From assembly GCF_037940415.1 (NCBI RefSeq), contig NZ_CP149798.1:2786501-2850500 (forward strand): a stretch of DNA of 64,000 bases. Direction: 5' to 3'. This DNA is from Streptomyces sp. f51 (lineage in GTDB: Bacteria > Actinomycetota > Actinomycetes > Streptomycetales > Streptomycetaceae). Shown piece by piece: positions 16,611-24,646 of the stretch; position 1 is the stretch's first letter; each line of letters begins with the position of its first letter. A program made the translations under genes and the position numbers. The notes under the pieces were generated by a model. The model searched no databases. It saw only the letters and a program-made list of their open reading frames with translations, and was not told the DNA's origin.

Positions 16611-17531
16611 TCACACCTTCAGGTACTTGCGCAAGGCGAAGAACGCGGCCACCGCGGGCATCAGCAGGCTCGTGGCGAGGATGAGCGGGAGCTTGGTCAA
16701 CACGGCGTCCCAGCCGATGAAGTTGATCAGGTTCAGCTTGTGGGACAGATCCAGACCGTGGTCGATGATGAAGTACCGGGCGATCAGCAGGAATCCGCAG
16801 GCGACACCGCCGCCGATCAGTCCGGCCACCGAGGCCTCGGCGATGAACGGCGCCTGGATGTAGAAGCCGGAGGCGCCGACGAGCCGCATGATCCCCGTCT
16901 CACGCCGTCGGCTGAACGCCGAGACGCGGACGGTGTTGACGATCAGCATGAGCGCGACGACGAGCATCATCGCCATCACCGCGCGCGCGGCCCAGTTCAT
17001 GCCGTTCAGGAGCCCGAACAGGTTGTCCAGGATGCCCTTCTGGTCCTGAACGGACTGCACGCCGTCACGGCCGTCGAAGGCGGTCGCGATGACCTGGTAC
17101 TTCTCCGGGTCCTTCAGCTTGATCCGGTACGACTCCTGCATCTGGTCCGGCGTGAGGGAGCTGGCCAGCGGGGAGTCGCCGAACTGCTCCTTGTAGTGCT
17201 TGTACGCCTGGTCCGCGGACTCGTAGGTGACCTTCTGCACGACCGTGGACATCTTGTCCAGGTCGGAGACGATCTGCTTCTTCTGGTCGCTGGTGACCGC
17301 GCCCCTGGCGCAGTGCGGGTCGGACTCGGCGTCGCTCTTGTTGCAGAGGAAGATCGAGACGTTGACCTTGTCGTACCAGTAGCCCTTCATGGTGTTCACC
17401 TGGTCGCTCATCAGGAGCGATCCGCCGAACAGGGCGAGCGAGAGGGCGACCGAGACGACGACCGCGAAGGTCATGGTCAGGTTGCGGCGGAGACCGACAC
17501 CGATCTCCGACAGAACGAACTGCGCGCGCAT
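16611..17531 (-). CDS. ftsX: Cell division ABC-type membrane protein FtsX
   Basis: The 306-residue protein has the FtsX topology: a short cytoplasmic N-terminus (MRAQFVLSEIGVGLRRNLTM), a first helix at about 20–41, an extracytoplasmic domain of about 140 residues, then three helices near 182–202, 228–255 and 275–300. The cytoplasmic segment RRRETGIMRLVGAS after helix two is the FtsX-type coupling region. With FtsE it forms an ABC-like complex that does not transport solute. It relays ATP hydrolysis to wall hydrolases at the division site. The loop contains two Cys residues (near 63 and 74) that could form a disulfide, as in actinobacterial FtsX. ftsE lies 33 bases upstream. Confidence 0.96.
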   Translation of the reverse strand: MRAQFVLSEIGVGLRRNLTMTFAVVVSVALSLALFGGSLLMSDQVNTMKGYWYDKVNVSIFLCNKSDAESDPHCARGAVTSDQKKQIVSDLDKMSTVVQKVTYESADQAYKHYKEQFGDSPLASSLTPDQMQESYRIKLKDPEKYQVIATAFDGRDGVQSVQDQKGILDNLFGLLNGMNWAARAVMAMMLVVALMLIVNTVRVSAFSRRRETGIMRLVGASGFYIQAPFIAEASVAGLIGGGVACGFLLIARYFIIDHGLDLSHKLNLINFIGWDAVLTKLPLILATSLLMPAVAAFFALRKYLKV

Positions 17532-17564
17532 GGCGTCTTCCTCAGACCTTTCCGTGGACGATGA

Positions 17565-18254
17565 TCAGTGCTGGTAGCCGTAGACGCCGCGCGCCTGGTC
17601 GCGGACGAGACGGCCCTTCTCCAGCTCGATGACGCGCTTGCGCATCTGGTCCACGATGTTCTGGTCGTGCGTCGCCATCAGGACCGTGGTGCCCGTCCGG
17701 TTGATCCGGTCGAGCAGTTTCATGATGCCCACGGAGGTCTGTGGGTCGAGGTTTCCGGTCGGCTCGTCGGCGATGAGGAGCTTGGGCCGGTTCACGAAGG
17801 CTCTCGCGATGGCCACACGCTGCTGCTCACCACCGGACAGCTCGCCGGGCATCCGGTCCTCCTTGCCGCCCAGGCCGACGAGGTCGAGCACCTGGGGCAC
17901 GGACTTGCGGATCTCGCCGCGGGACTTGCCGATGACCTCCTGGGCGAAGGCCACGTTCTCGGCGACCGTCTTGTTGGGCAGGAGGCGGAAGTCCTGGAAC
18001 ACGGTCCCCAGCTGGCGGCGCATCTGCGGCACCTTCCAGTTGGAGAGGCGCGCGAGGTCCTTGCCCAGGACGTGCACCTGGCCTTGGCTGGTCCGCTCCT
18101 CGCGGAGGATCAGCCGCAGGAAGGTGGACTTTCCGGAGCCGGAGGACCCCACGAGGAACACGAATTCTCCGCGCTCGACCTCCAGGGAGACATCCCTGAG
18201 AGCGGGGCGGGTCTGCTTGGGGTAGACCTTGGAGACATTGTCGAATCGGATCAC
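17565..18254 (-). CDS. ftsE: Cell division ATP-binding protein FtsE
   Basis: GTG 18254 is chosen because it yields [12 protein letters not shown], the standard FtsE N-terminus, and the family-typical 229 residues; the frame extends 32 codons upstream without similarity. Walker A is GSSGSGKS (36–43), the signature is LSGGEQQR and Walker B is LLIADEP, followed by a TGNLD D-loop and the switch His in MATHDQ. It binds FtsX and energises control of septal wall hydrolysis. It is the first gene of the ftsE–ftsX pair. Confidence 0.97.
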   Translation of the reverse strand: MIRFDNVSKVYPKQTRPALRDVSLEVERGEFVFLVGSSGSGKSTFLRLILREERTSQGQVHVLGKDLARLSNWKVPQMRRQLGTVFQDFRLLPNKTVAENVAFAQEVIGKSRGEIRKSVPQVLDLVGLGGKEDRMPGELSGGEQQRVAIARAFVNRPKLLIADEPTGNLDPQTSVGIMKLLDRINRTGTTVLMATHDQNIVDQMRKRVIELEKGRLVRDQARGVYGYQH

Positions 18255-18553
18255 GGGTGCACCACGGGTCGCCGGGGGTAGGTGTGCGTGACCATACGCG
18301 AACCGGGTGTGCGAGCGCAGTCGGCGTACGGGGTTGCGCGCGGCTTGCACGATTTGTCATGGATCTGAGGCGCGATTCACACCCTCTCCGAGGGGCTGAC
18401 GGCGCTCCGGGCCGGGCAAGAGAAGGGGAGCCGCGCCGAAATCCGCGGAACCTGGCACAGTGGTAGGGGAACGGTTGCGTTCGCCGCAGCGTTAAGAGAG
18501 CGACGTGTACGTGAGAGCTGCGTACGCGGAGACGTCGCAAGGAGGGCCGGCGC

Positions 18554-18745
18554 ATGACGTACGACCGACTGGTATGCGCTAACTGCGCGGCACCCGTGAG
18601 CGAGGGCCGCTGCCCCGTATGCCGAGCGAACCGGGAGCGGCTCCAGCACGAGAGCCCCTTCGCCGGGCTCAACCCCATGGCGTTGATCGCGCTGCTCGCG
18701 GTACTGATCGCGGCGCTGGCACTGGTGGCCCACCAGACGGTGTGA
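18554..18745 (+). CDS. Small zinc-ribbon membrane protein
   Basis: This 63-residue protein is preceded by a strong AAGGAGG site (18539–18545), supporting translation from ATG 18554. Four cysteines in two CxxC pairs (8/11 and 20/23: VCANC and CPVC) suggest a zinc ribbon. One membrane helix follows at about 43–60 (MALIALLAVLIAALALVAH). It is divergent from ftsE, 299 bases away. Function is unknown; the size and layout suggest a membrane-tethered regulatory or assembly factor. Confidence 0.8.
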   Translation: MTYDRLVCANCAAPVSEGRCPVCRANRERLQHESPFAGLNPMALIALLAVLIAALALVAHQTV

Positions 18746-18802
18746 GAGCCGCGGTGACGGCCCGGCGCGGCCCGCCGTCACGTCCGGCCGCAAAGACGCA
18801 CT

Positions 18803-18833
18803 AAGGGCCCGGAGCGAGCTGCTCCGGGCCCTT
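18803..18833. terminator. Terminator between zinc-ribbon gene and LAETG gene
   Basis: A perfect 13-base stem, AAGGGCCCGGAGC (18803–18815) with GCTCCGGGCCCTT (18821–18833), has a 5-base loop. It lies between two convergent genes and can terminate both. Confidence 0.8.
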
Positions 18834-18851
18834 CGCCGTACGGGTGGAGCG

Positions 18852-19448
18852 TCAGGCGGCGGCACCGCCGCGGCCGCCCGCGAGGCGCGGCAGCAGCCGG
18901 AAGCCGATGCCTCCGGCGATCATCGTGGCGGCGCCGACGAGGAGGAACACGGTCTGACCCGCACCCGTCTCGGCCAGCGCGCCGTCCTTGCCCTGGGCCT
19001 GGGTGTCCGAGCCGGTGTCGGTGAGGGCCGAGGAGCCCTCCTCCTGGGTGGTGGACCCACCGTTGGGGTCGGCGTCGTTGCCGCCCGTGCCGTTGCCCGC
19101 GGGAGCGGTGCTGCTGCCGGAGCTCGGGTCCTCGGTCGGCTCGGTCGGGTTGCCGGTGGGCGTCGTCGCCGTCGGCGCCGGCGAGGTGGGCGTCGTCTCG
19201 GTGGGCGCCGGAGAGGTCGGCGTCGTCTCGGTCGGGGCCGGCGAGCTCGGCTCCGTCGTCGTGGGCGCCGGCGACTCCGGGATACCCGTGGCGGTCGCGG
19301 TCGGAGTCGGGTCGTCCGCGGTGGTCGCCGTGAGACCGACATTGAGGTCGAGCGCCGATGCGGCACCCGCCGCGGTCAGTGAGGCGCCGGCCGCGATCAC
19401 CGCGCCGGCGGCTATCCGGGCCGCGAGGATCCGCGTCTTCTTGGTCAT
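18852..19448 (-). CDS. Secreted wall-anchored protein with LAETG sorting signal
   Basis: The 198-residue protein has a signal peptide (MTKKTRILAARIAAGAVIAAGASLTAAGAASA). A low-complexity Pro/Thr/Ser stalk follows, with a repeated TSPAPTETTP pattern, then a Gly/Asp/Asn-rich stretch. The C-terminus carries LAETG at 158–162, a hydrophobic helix (VFLLVGAATMIAGGIGF) and a short basic tail. This is a sorting signal of the LAxTG type used by class E sortases of Streptomyces, which join the Thr to the peptidoglycan bridge. No folded domain is visible, so it may act as a spacer or surface coat. No sortase gene lies in this window. Confidence 0.85.
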   Translation of the reverse strand: MTKKTRILAARIAAGAVIAAGASLTAAGAASALDLNVGLTATTADDPTPTATATGIPESPAPTTTEPSSPAPTETTPTSPAPTETTPTSPAPTATTPTGNPTEPTEDPSSGSSTAPAGNGTGGNDADPNGGSTTQEEGSSALTDTGSDTQAQGKDGALAETGAGQTVFLLVGAATMIAGGIGFRLLPRLAGGRGGAAA

Positions 19449-19786
19449 CTGCCTGCTACCCCCAGTAGCTGATCGTCAATGGAGCAGCGCCCGGAGCCAC
19501 GGCGTCACAGGGGGAGTTGGCTCAACCCCCCGGTTCACATGCGCCCCGGAGATACGCATGCCACACGTCACCCTTCCCAGTTTTCAAAGCAGCGTCAAGG
19601 TCGTTGCGTACGCGATGTCCGGAACGCCATCGTTTGACCGACGTGAGGACATCTGACTGTGACGGAAAACCCAAACGGCCCGCACAAACAAAGGCAACTG
19701 CCGCCCGGTGGGCGGCAGTTGCCTTGTCGACAAAGGGGGTTCGGCGGGGGCGGGGAACGTCCGCCCGTGCCGTCCGTTTCGTGTGT
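19449..19786. other. Intergenic region between prfB and the LAETG gene
   Basis: About 338 bases hold the prfB terminator (19691–19725) and the upstream region of the wall-protein gene. The 19560–19690 part is less GC-rich. No conserved reading frame on either strand and no clear -35/-10 pair was found. Confidence 0.5.
19691..19725 (-). terminator. prfB terminator
   Basis: AAGGCAACTGCCGCC (19691–19705) and GGCGGCAGTTGCCTT (19711–19725) form a perfect 15-base stem, extendable by one pair to a 3-base loop. It lies 61 bases past the prfB stop. On the minus strand it is followed by TTGTTTGTG, a T-rich release region. Confidence 0.85.
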
Positions 19787-20893
19787 CTACTTCTCCTGCT
19801 GCTTGCGCCAGCGAATTCCGGCCTCCAGGAAGCCGTCGATCTCGCCGCCGAACACGGCCTCGGGGTTGCCGACTTCGTGCTCCGTGCGCAGGTCCTTGAC
19901 CATCTGGTACGGATGCAGGACGTACGAACGCATCTGGTTTCCCCAGGAGTTGCCGCCGTCGCCCTTGAGGGCGTCCATCGCGGCCTGCTCCTCCTGCCGG
20001 CGCCGCTCCAGCAGCTTGGCCTGGAGGACGTTCATGGCCGAGGCCTTGTTCTGGATCTGCGAGCGTTCGTTCTGGCAGGAGACGACGATGCCGGTGGGGA
20101 GGTGGGTCAGACGCACCGCGGAGTCGGTGGTGTTGACGCCCTGGCCGCCGGGACCCGAGGAGCGGTACACGTCGACGCGCAGCTCGGACTCGTCGATCTC
20201 GATGTGGTCGGTCTGCTCGACGACCGGCAGGATCTCGACACCGGCGAAGGACGTCTGGCGGCGCCCCTGGTTGTCGAAGGGGGAGATGCGCACCAGCCGG
20301 TGCGTGCCCTGCTCCACGGAGAGCGTGCCGTACGCGTACGGGGAGTGGACGGCGAAGGTGGTGGACTTGATGCCCGCCTCCTCCGCGTACGAGGTCTCGT
20401 AGAGCTCCGTCTTGTAGCCGTGGCGCTCGGCCCAGCGCAGGTACATGCGCTGGAGCTTCTCGGCGAAGTCGGAGGCGTCCACGCCGCCGGCCTCGGCACG
20501 GATGGTGACGACGGCCTCACGGGAGTCGTACTCGCCGGACAGGAGGGTGCGGACCTCCATCTCGTCCAGCGCCTTCCGGACGGCGACGAGCTCGGCGTCG
20601 GCCTCGGCGCGGGTGTCCGGGTCGTCCTCCTCCTCGGCCATCTCGAAGAGCACGCTCAGATCGTCGATACGCCCGCGGAGCGCCTCGGCCTTCCTGACCT
20701 CCGCCTGGAGGTGGCTCAGCTTGCTGGTGATCTTCTGCGCCTCGTCCGGGTCGTCCCACAGGGACGGCGCGGCCGCCTGCTCCTCGAGCACGGCGACATC
20801 TGCCCTCAGCTTGTCGAGGTCCAGGACGGCCTCGATCGACTCCATGGTCGAGGAGAGGGACTTGAGCTCTTCGGATACATCGACGACTGCCAC
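19787..20893 (-). CDS. prfB: Peptide chain release factor 2
   Basis: RF2 recognises UGA and UAA stop codons and triggers peptidyl-tRNA hydrolysis. The 368-residue protein has the RF2 tripeptide SPF (204–206, in [17 protein letters not shown]) and the catalytic GGQ (249–251, in [20 protein letters not shown]). The N-terminal coiled region ([21 protein letters not shown]) is intact and in one frame. The programmed +1 frameshift found in E. coli prfB is therefore absent here. The gene has its own downstream terminator. Confidence 0.97.
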   Translation of the reverse strand: MAVVDVSEELKSLSSTMESIEAVLDLDKLRADVAVLEEQAAAPSLWDDPDEAQKITSKLSHLQAEVRKAEALRGRIDDLSVLFEMAEEEDDPDTRAEADAELVAVRKALDEMEVRTLLSGEYDSREAVVTIRAEAGGVDASDFAEKLQRMYLRWAERHGYKTELYETSYAEEAGIKSTTFAVHSPYAYGTLSVEQGTHRLVRISPFDNQGRRQTSFAGVEILPVVEQTDHIEIDESELRVDVYRSSGPGGQGVNTTDSAVRLTHLPTGIVVSCQNERSQIQNKASAMNVLQAKLLERRRQEEQAAMDALKGDGGNSWGNQMRSYVLHPYQMVKDLRTEHEVGNPEAVFGGEIDGFLEAGIRWRKQQEK

Positions 20894-21004
20894 GCCTCCA
20901 GCGTAACGGCTACGGCAACCGGGCCTCGCCTCGTCCCCGCAGGAGCCCCGGCCAGGGGGCGGGAGACCGCGGAAACGTATCTCGCCCCTCCGGCGCCCGA
21001 AGGT

Positions 21005-21095
21005 TTCAGCCCGTCCGGCGATTGAGGACGAGGCCGTCCAGGCCGAAGCGGGGGTCCGGGGGCGGCAGCCCCCAGGTACGGGACGGGCAGGGGCG
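21005..21095. repeat. Extragenic repeat element of the Streptomyces type
   Basis: The segment starts TTCAGCCCGTCCGGCGATTG and contains a GGGGGC/GCCCCC hairpin near 21058–21073. From memory this wording recurs in intergenic regions of many Streptomyces genomes, where it behaves as a dispersed extragenic repeat and possible terminator. It lies between the pkaB stop and the start of prfB. Recognition is by recall, without a search, so copy number in this genome is unknown. Confidence 0.5.
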
Positions 21096-21135
21096 GAGCG
21101 GGCGAGAAGAGGTTTTTCCCGGGCGCCGGCCGGGT

Positions 21136-22377
21136 TCAGGGGGACGCCGGGGCCGAGTTCTTCGTGTCCTGGGGGGCCGCGCCGCCGTCGTCCGAGGTGG
21201 CGAGCCAGGTGCCGACACCCGCCGCGGCCACCAGCACGACGGCCGCCACCCCCAGCGTGATGCGCCGCCTGCGCGCGGAGGCCCGGTGCCGGGCGGACCC
21301 GGGACGCGGGGCGCCCGCGGCCCGGGGCGCGCGGGCCGTGCCCCGTGCCCCGCCGGCCAGCTCGTCGGGGGCCGGTACCCGCATGGAGGTGTGCGTGTCA
21401 CGGTTCGAGTCGGGCGCGGCCCCGGGCACCAGGGGCACCGCACCGCGCCGCTCGCGGGCCGCGGCGGGCGCGGACGGCTCCGCGCTCTCCTCGTACTCCT
21501 CGTCCCCTTCGGCGGACTCCGCGTCCGGGGAGTCCACGTCCAGCGGCGGCATCCCGGTCAGCAGCGGCAGCTGCTCGCGCAGGCGCGCGCCCAGCTCGGA
21601 GGCGCGCAGCCGGGACGCGGGCGCCTTGGCCAGACACTGCACGATCAGCTGCCACAGCTCGTCCGGGATGCCCGGGAGCGGGACCACGGTCTCGGTGACA
21701 TGGCGGCGCAGGACCGCCCCGGGGTGTCCGCCGCCGAAGGGCGTGAACCCGGCGAGCAGCTCGTAGAGCACGGTCGCCAGCGCGTAGATGTCCACGGCGG
21801 CGCGCGGCGGCAGACCCTCGATGATCTCGGGCGCGAGGTAGTCGGGCGTACCGATGATCTTCGTGACCCGGGTCCTGCGCGGCGAGTCGATGAGCTTGGC
21901 CACGCCGAAGTCGGTCAGGAGGGCCGGGTGGGAGCCGCCGGGGCCGAGCGGGCCCTGCATGTCGAGCAGGACGTTCTCGGGCTTCACATCGCGGTGGACG
22001 ACCCCGGCCGCGTGCGCGGCGGCGAGCCCGTCCGCCACGTCGGCGACGATCGCGACGGCGGCCTCGGGCGCGAGCCTGCGTTCCCGGTCGAGCCGGGTGC
22101 GCAGGTCGGTGCCCCGGACGAGGTCCATGACGAGGGCGAGGTCGTTGCCGTCCACCACCAGGTCGCGCACCGCCACCACATGGGGGTGGTCGAGGCCGAG
22201 CAGGGCGGTGCGCTCCTGCACGAAGCGCCCGACCAGCTCCTGGTCGGACGCGAGGTCCTCGCGCAGCAGCTTGATGGCGACGGGCCCCTCGGGCCCCTCG
22301 CCCAGCCACACCGTGCCGGCGCTCCCCCGCCCCAGGATCTGGTGCGCGGTGTACCTGCTGCCGATCTTGCGTGCCAA
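21136..22377 (-). CDS. pkaB: Membrane serine/threonine protein kinase PkaB
   Basis: TTG 22377 is chosen as start: AGGAG lies six bases before it and the product begins [24 protein letters not shown]. The longer frame to 22455 lacks a ribosome site. The 413-residue protein has a Hanks kinase domain at about 1–270: glycine loop GRGSAG, Lys36 (VAIK), HRDVKPEN with Asp130, DFG at 156–158 and APE. An acidic, disordered linker leads to a membrane helix near 380 ([19 protein letters not shown]) and a short outer tail. There are no PASTA repeats. It matches S. coelicolor PkaB in order and layout, next to pkaA. Confidence 0.92.
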   Translation of the reverse strand: MARKIGSRYTAHQILGRGSAGTVWLGEGPEGPVAIKLLREDLASDQELVGRFVQERTALLGLDHPHVVAVRDLVVDGNDLALVMDLVRGTDLRTRLDRERRLAPEAAVAIVADVADGLAAAHAAGVVHRDVKPENVLLDMQGPLGPGGSHPALLTDFGVAKLIDSPRRTRVTKIIGTPDYLAPEIIEGLPPRAAVDIYALATVLYELLAGFTPFGGGHPGAVLRRHVTETVVPLPGIPDELWQLIVQCLAKAPASRLRASELGARLREQLPLLTGMPPLDVDSPDAESAEGDEEYEESAEPSAPAAARERRGAVPLVPGAAPDSNRDTHTSMRVPAPDELAGGARGTARAPRAAGAPRPGSARHRASARRRRITLGVAAVVLVAAAGVGTWLATSDDGGAAPQDTKNSAPASP

Positions 22378-22502
22378 GACTGCTCCTACAGACGCGTGTT
22401 GCCGCTTAAAGTACGCGCCCGAGGAGGCAACCTTCACGCCCGAGACCGAAATCACCCGTCAGATGTCGACAAGTCCCCAGAGTCGGCGCCCGGGGGCCGG
22501 GG

Positions 22503-24155
22503 TCAGTTGCCCGACGGACTCTTCGAGCCGAGATCCCCGACCCAGTTCTTGACGTTGTCGTACCAGTGGGTCAGCTCGCCCCAGTAGCTCCGGCCGGAGC
22601 CGATCCAGTGCTGGAGGGGGCTGAACTCCCAGATCAGCCAGCCGGCCACGAACAGGATGACGATCGTGAACAGGCACCCCTTGAGGCAGCCGAGGCCCGG
22701 GATCTTCATCGGGTTGGCGCCGCGCTGCCTGGGCTCGCGCTGCTGGCGGGGGGCGGGCTGCTGGGGCCGCTGCGGCTCGGGCGCGTACCGCTGCGGCTGG
22801 GGCTGCTGCTGGGGCGCGGGGGCGTAGCGCTGCTGCTGTTGCTGGTGCTGCGGCGCGTGCTGCTGCTGCTGCGGATAGCCGTATCCGGGCGGCGGCTGCT
22901 GGCCGCGCTGCTGCTGGGGCTGCTGCCGCTGCGGGCGCGCGACCTGGCGCTGCGGGCGGTGGCGCAGCGGGTCCTCGTTCGGGTCGAGGTACTGGACCTG
23001 CGTCTGTTCGTTGCGGTCACGGGCCGCGCGCAGCTGGTTCTGCCAGGGGTGCGGGTCCTCGCCCTGGCCGCCCGGTCCGCCCGGCTGGTTCTGCGGCACG
23101 GGCGGCAGCACGGCGGTCGGGTCGGCCGCGCCCGCGGTGTGCGGCAGCACGCTGGTGGCGCCGTACGGGTCGTAGGAGGCCGCGCCCTGCGGGAGCACCT
23201 GGGTGGCGTCGGCCGCGCCGGGGACGTCCGGGACGTAGGCGGGGGCCGGGTCGGGCCCGAGCAGGGCGCCCACACCCTCGGCGGCGGCGATCTGCGCCGG
23301 GGACGCGTGCACCCCGACGCCCGCGGCGACGGCACGCAGTGCGCGCGCGAGGTTCTCGGCGCTGGGCCGTTGGTCGGGGTTCTTGCGCAGGCAGCGCTCT
23401 ATGACGGTCCAGAGCGGGTCGGGGACCGTCGAGGGGCGGCGCGGTTCGGCGCTCAGGTGCTGGTGCAGCACTTCGAGGGCGGACTCGCCCGCGAACGGCG
23501 GGCGCCCGGTGACGAGCTCGTAGATCAGGATGCCGGCGCCGTAGATGTCGACGGCGGACGTCTGCGGGCGTCCCTCGGCGGACTCGGGGGCGACGTACGC
23601 GGGCGTGCCGACGAATTCGTGGGTCCGGGTGAGTCCGGGCGAGTCGGCGAGCCGCGCGATGCCGAAGTCGGTCAGCATCGGGTGCATCTGGCCCGCTTCC
23701 TGCTTGAGCAGGACGTTCGCGGGCTTCAGGTCGCGGTGCACGACGCCGTCGGCGTGGCTGGCCGCGAGCGCGTCGGCGATCTGGGCGGTGAGCAGGGCGG
23801 CCGCGACGGGCGAGAACGGGCCGTTCTCGCGCAGGTAGCGGTGCAGGTCGGGGCCGTCGACCAGGTCCATGACGAGGGCGAGGAGATCGCCTTCGACGAC
23901 GAGGTCGCGCACGCGCACGATGTTCGGGTGGGTCAGGCGCAGCAGCACCGACCGCTCCCGCAGGAAGCGCATCACGATGTCGGCGTCGCTCGCGAGCTCT
24001 TCCTTCAGGACCTTGATCGCCACGGTCTCGCCGGGCTGTCCCGCGACGGCCGCCTCGGCGCCCGCGGTCTCCCGCTGGCGGGCTCGCCAGACCGTGCCTG
24101 TGGCGCCGCGCCCCAGCGGCTCCTCAAGGAGGTACTTGCTCCCTACCGGCCGCAC
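22503..24155 (-). CDS. pkaA: Serine/threonine protein kinase PkaA with Gln-rich linker and C-terminal helix
   Basis: The 550-residue protein starts MRPVGSKYLLEEPLGRGATGTVW. The kinase domain has Lys48 (VAIK), HRDLKPAN with Asp142, DFG (163–165) and an intact APE. It is followed by a disordered region that becomes extremely rich in Gln and Pro between about 390 and 480. A C-terminal membrane helix (GCLFTIVILFVAGWLIW) and an outward Trp/Tyr-rich tail complete it. It precedes pkaB on the same strand with a 125-base gap. On the other side it is divergent from a very large FHA-domain protein. FHA domains bind phosphothreonine, so that neighbour is a plausible substrate or reader. Confidence 0.93.
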   Translation of the reverse strand: MRPVGSKYLLEEPLGRGATGTVWRARQRETAGAEAAVAGQPGETVAIKVLKEELASDADIVMRFLRERSVLLRLTHPNIVRVRDLVVEGDLLALVMDLVDGPDLHRYLRENGPFSPVAAALLTAQIADALAASHADGVVHRDLKPANVLLKQEAGQMHPMLTDFGIARLADSPGLTRTHEFVGTPAYVAPESAEGRPQTSAVDIYGAGILIYELVTGRPPFAGESALEVLHQHLSAEPRRPSTVPDPLWTVIERCLRKNPDQRPSAENLARALRAVAAGVGVHASPAQIAAAEGVGALLGPDPAPAYVPDVPGAADATQVLPQGAASYDPYGATSVLPHTAGAADPTAVLPPVPQNQPGGPGGQGEDPHPWQNQLRAARDRNEQTQVQYLDPNEDPLRHRPQRQVARPQRQQPQQQRGQQPPPGYGYPQQQQHAPQHQQQQQRYAPAPQQQPQPQRYAPEPQRPQQPAPRQQREPRQRGANPMKIPGLGCLKGCLFTIVILFVAGWLIWEFSPLQHWIGSGRSYWGELTHWYDNVKNWVGDLGSKSPSGN

Positions 24156-24646
24156 GTCATGCGCTCCCTGTTGCTTGCTTGCCTGGTCCGTCCACCGTGA
24201 TCACCGTGGTACAGGAGTTTCCGACCCACTGTAGTGCCGCCCTGCCCTGCACAGGGCTGTCCTCCTGGTGTGCTTTCCCATAGGTCCCGTGCGCACCTGT
24301 GGTCCGCATAAGCGCATACGCGGGCGCTCCCGTCCATGTTCGACGTGAAGCCGCTCCCTTGCGTTCGACGGAAAGACGCTCACTTCGGTCGGTTGGTTGC
24401 CGGGACCGGGCGTGAGTGATCTCAAGCCGACATCGGGAGGGCACTGGTCAGGAACTTTTACGGGCAGAGCCGACCAATCAAGATCACTTACAGGTGGGGG
24501 GCGGGCGTGTTGTCGGTGGCAGGTGCGAGGATGCCTCCAGTTACTGGCCGACGTGCCCGTGTGCGGTGGGGGGATCTGCGGTGGGGGACCGCAGCGCAGC
24601 CTCGTCCTCGTCGCGGACACCTGCGCGGAAGGGACCCCTGACGGCG
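24156..24646. other. Divergent promoter region between pkaA and the FHA gene
   Basis: About 490 bases separate the two divergent starts. It must hold promoters for both directions. A 24440–24500 stretch is relatively A/T-rich. I could not define a -35/-10 pair, an operator or a small gene with confidence. A continuous frame upstream of ATG 24647 shows no conserved features. Confidence 0.5.

Noticed and set aside
20790-20893. Programmed frameshift in prfB
   Set aside because: The frame is continuous from the start codon, with no early in-frame UGA and no Shine–Dalgarno-like slippery site.
24416-24646. N-terminal extension of the FHA protein to an upstream start
   Set aside because: The extra residues are Ser/Arg/Pro-rich and lie in the promoter region. 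ATG 24647 opens directly into an ordered segment.
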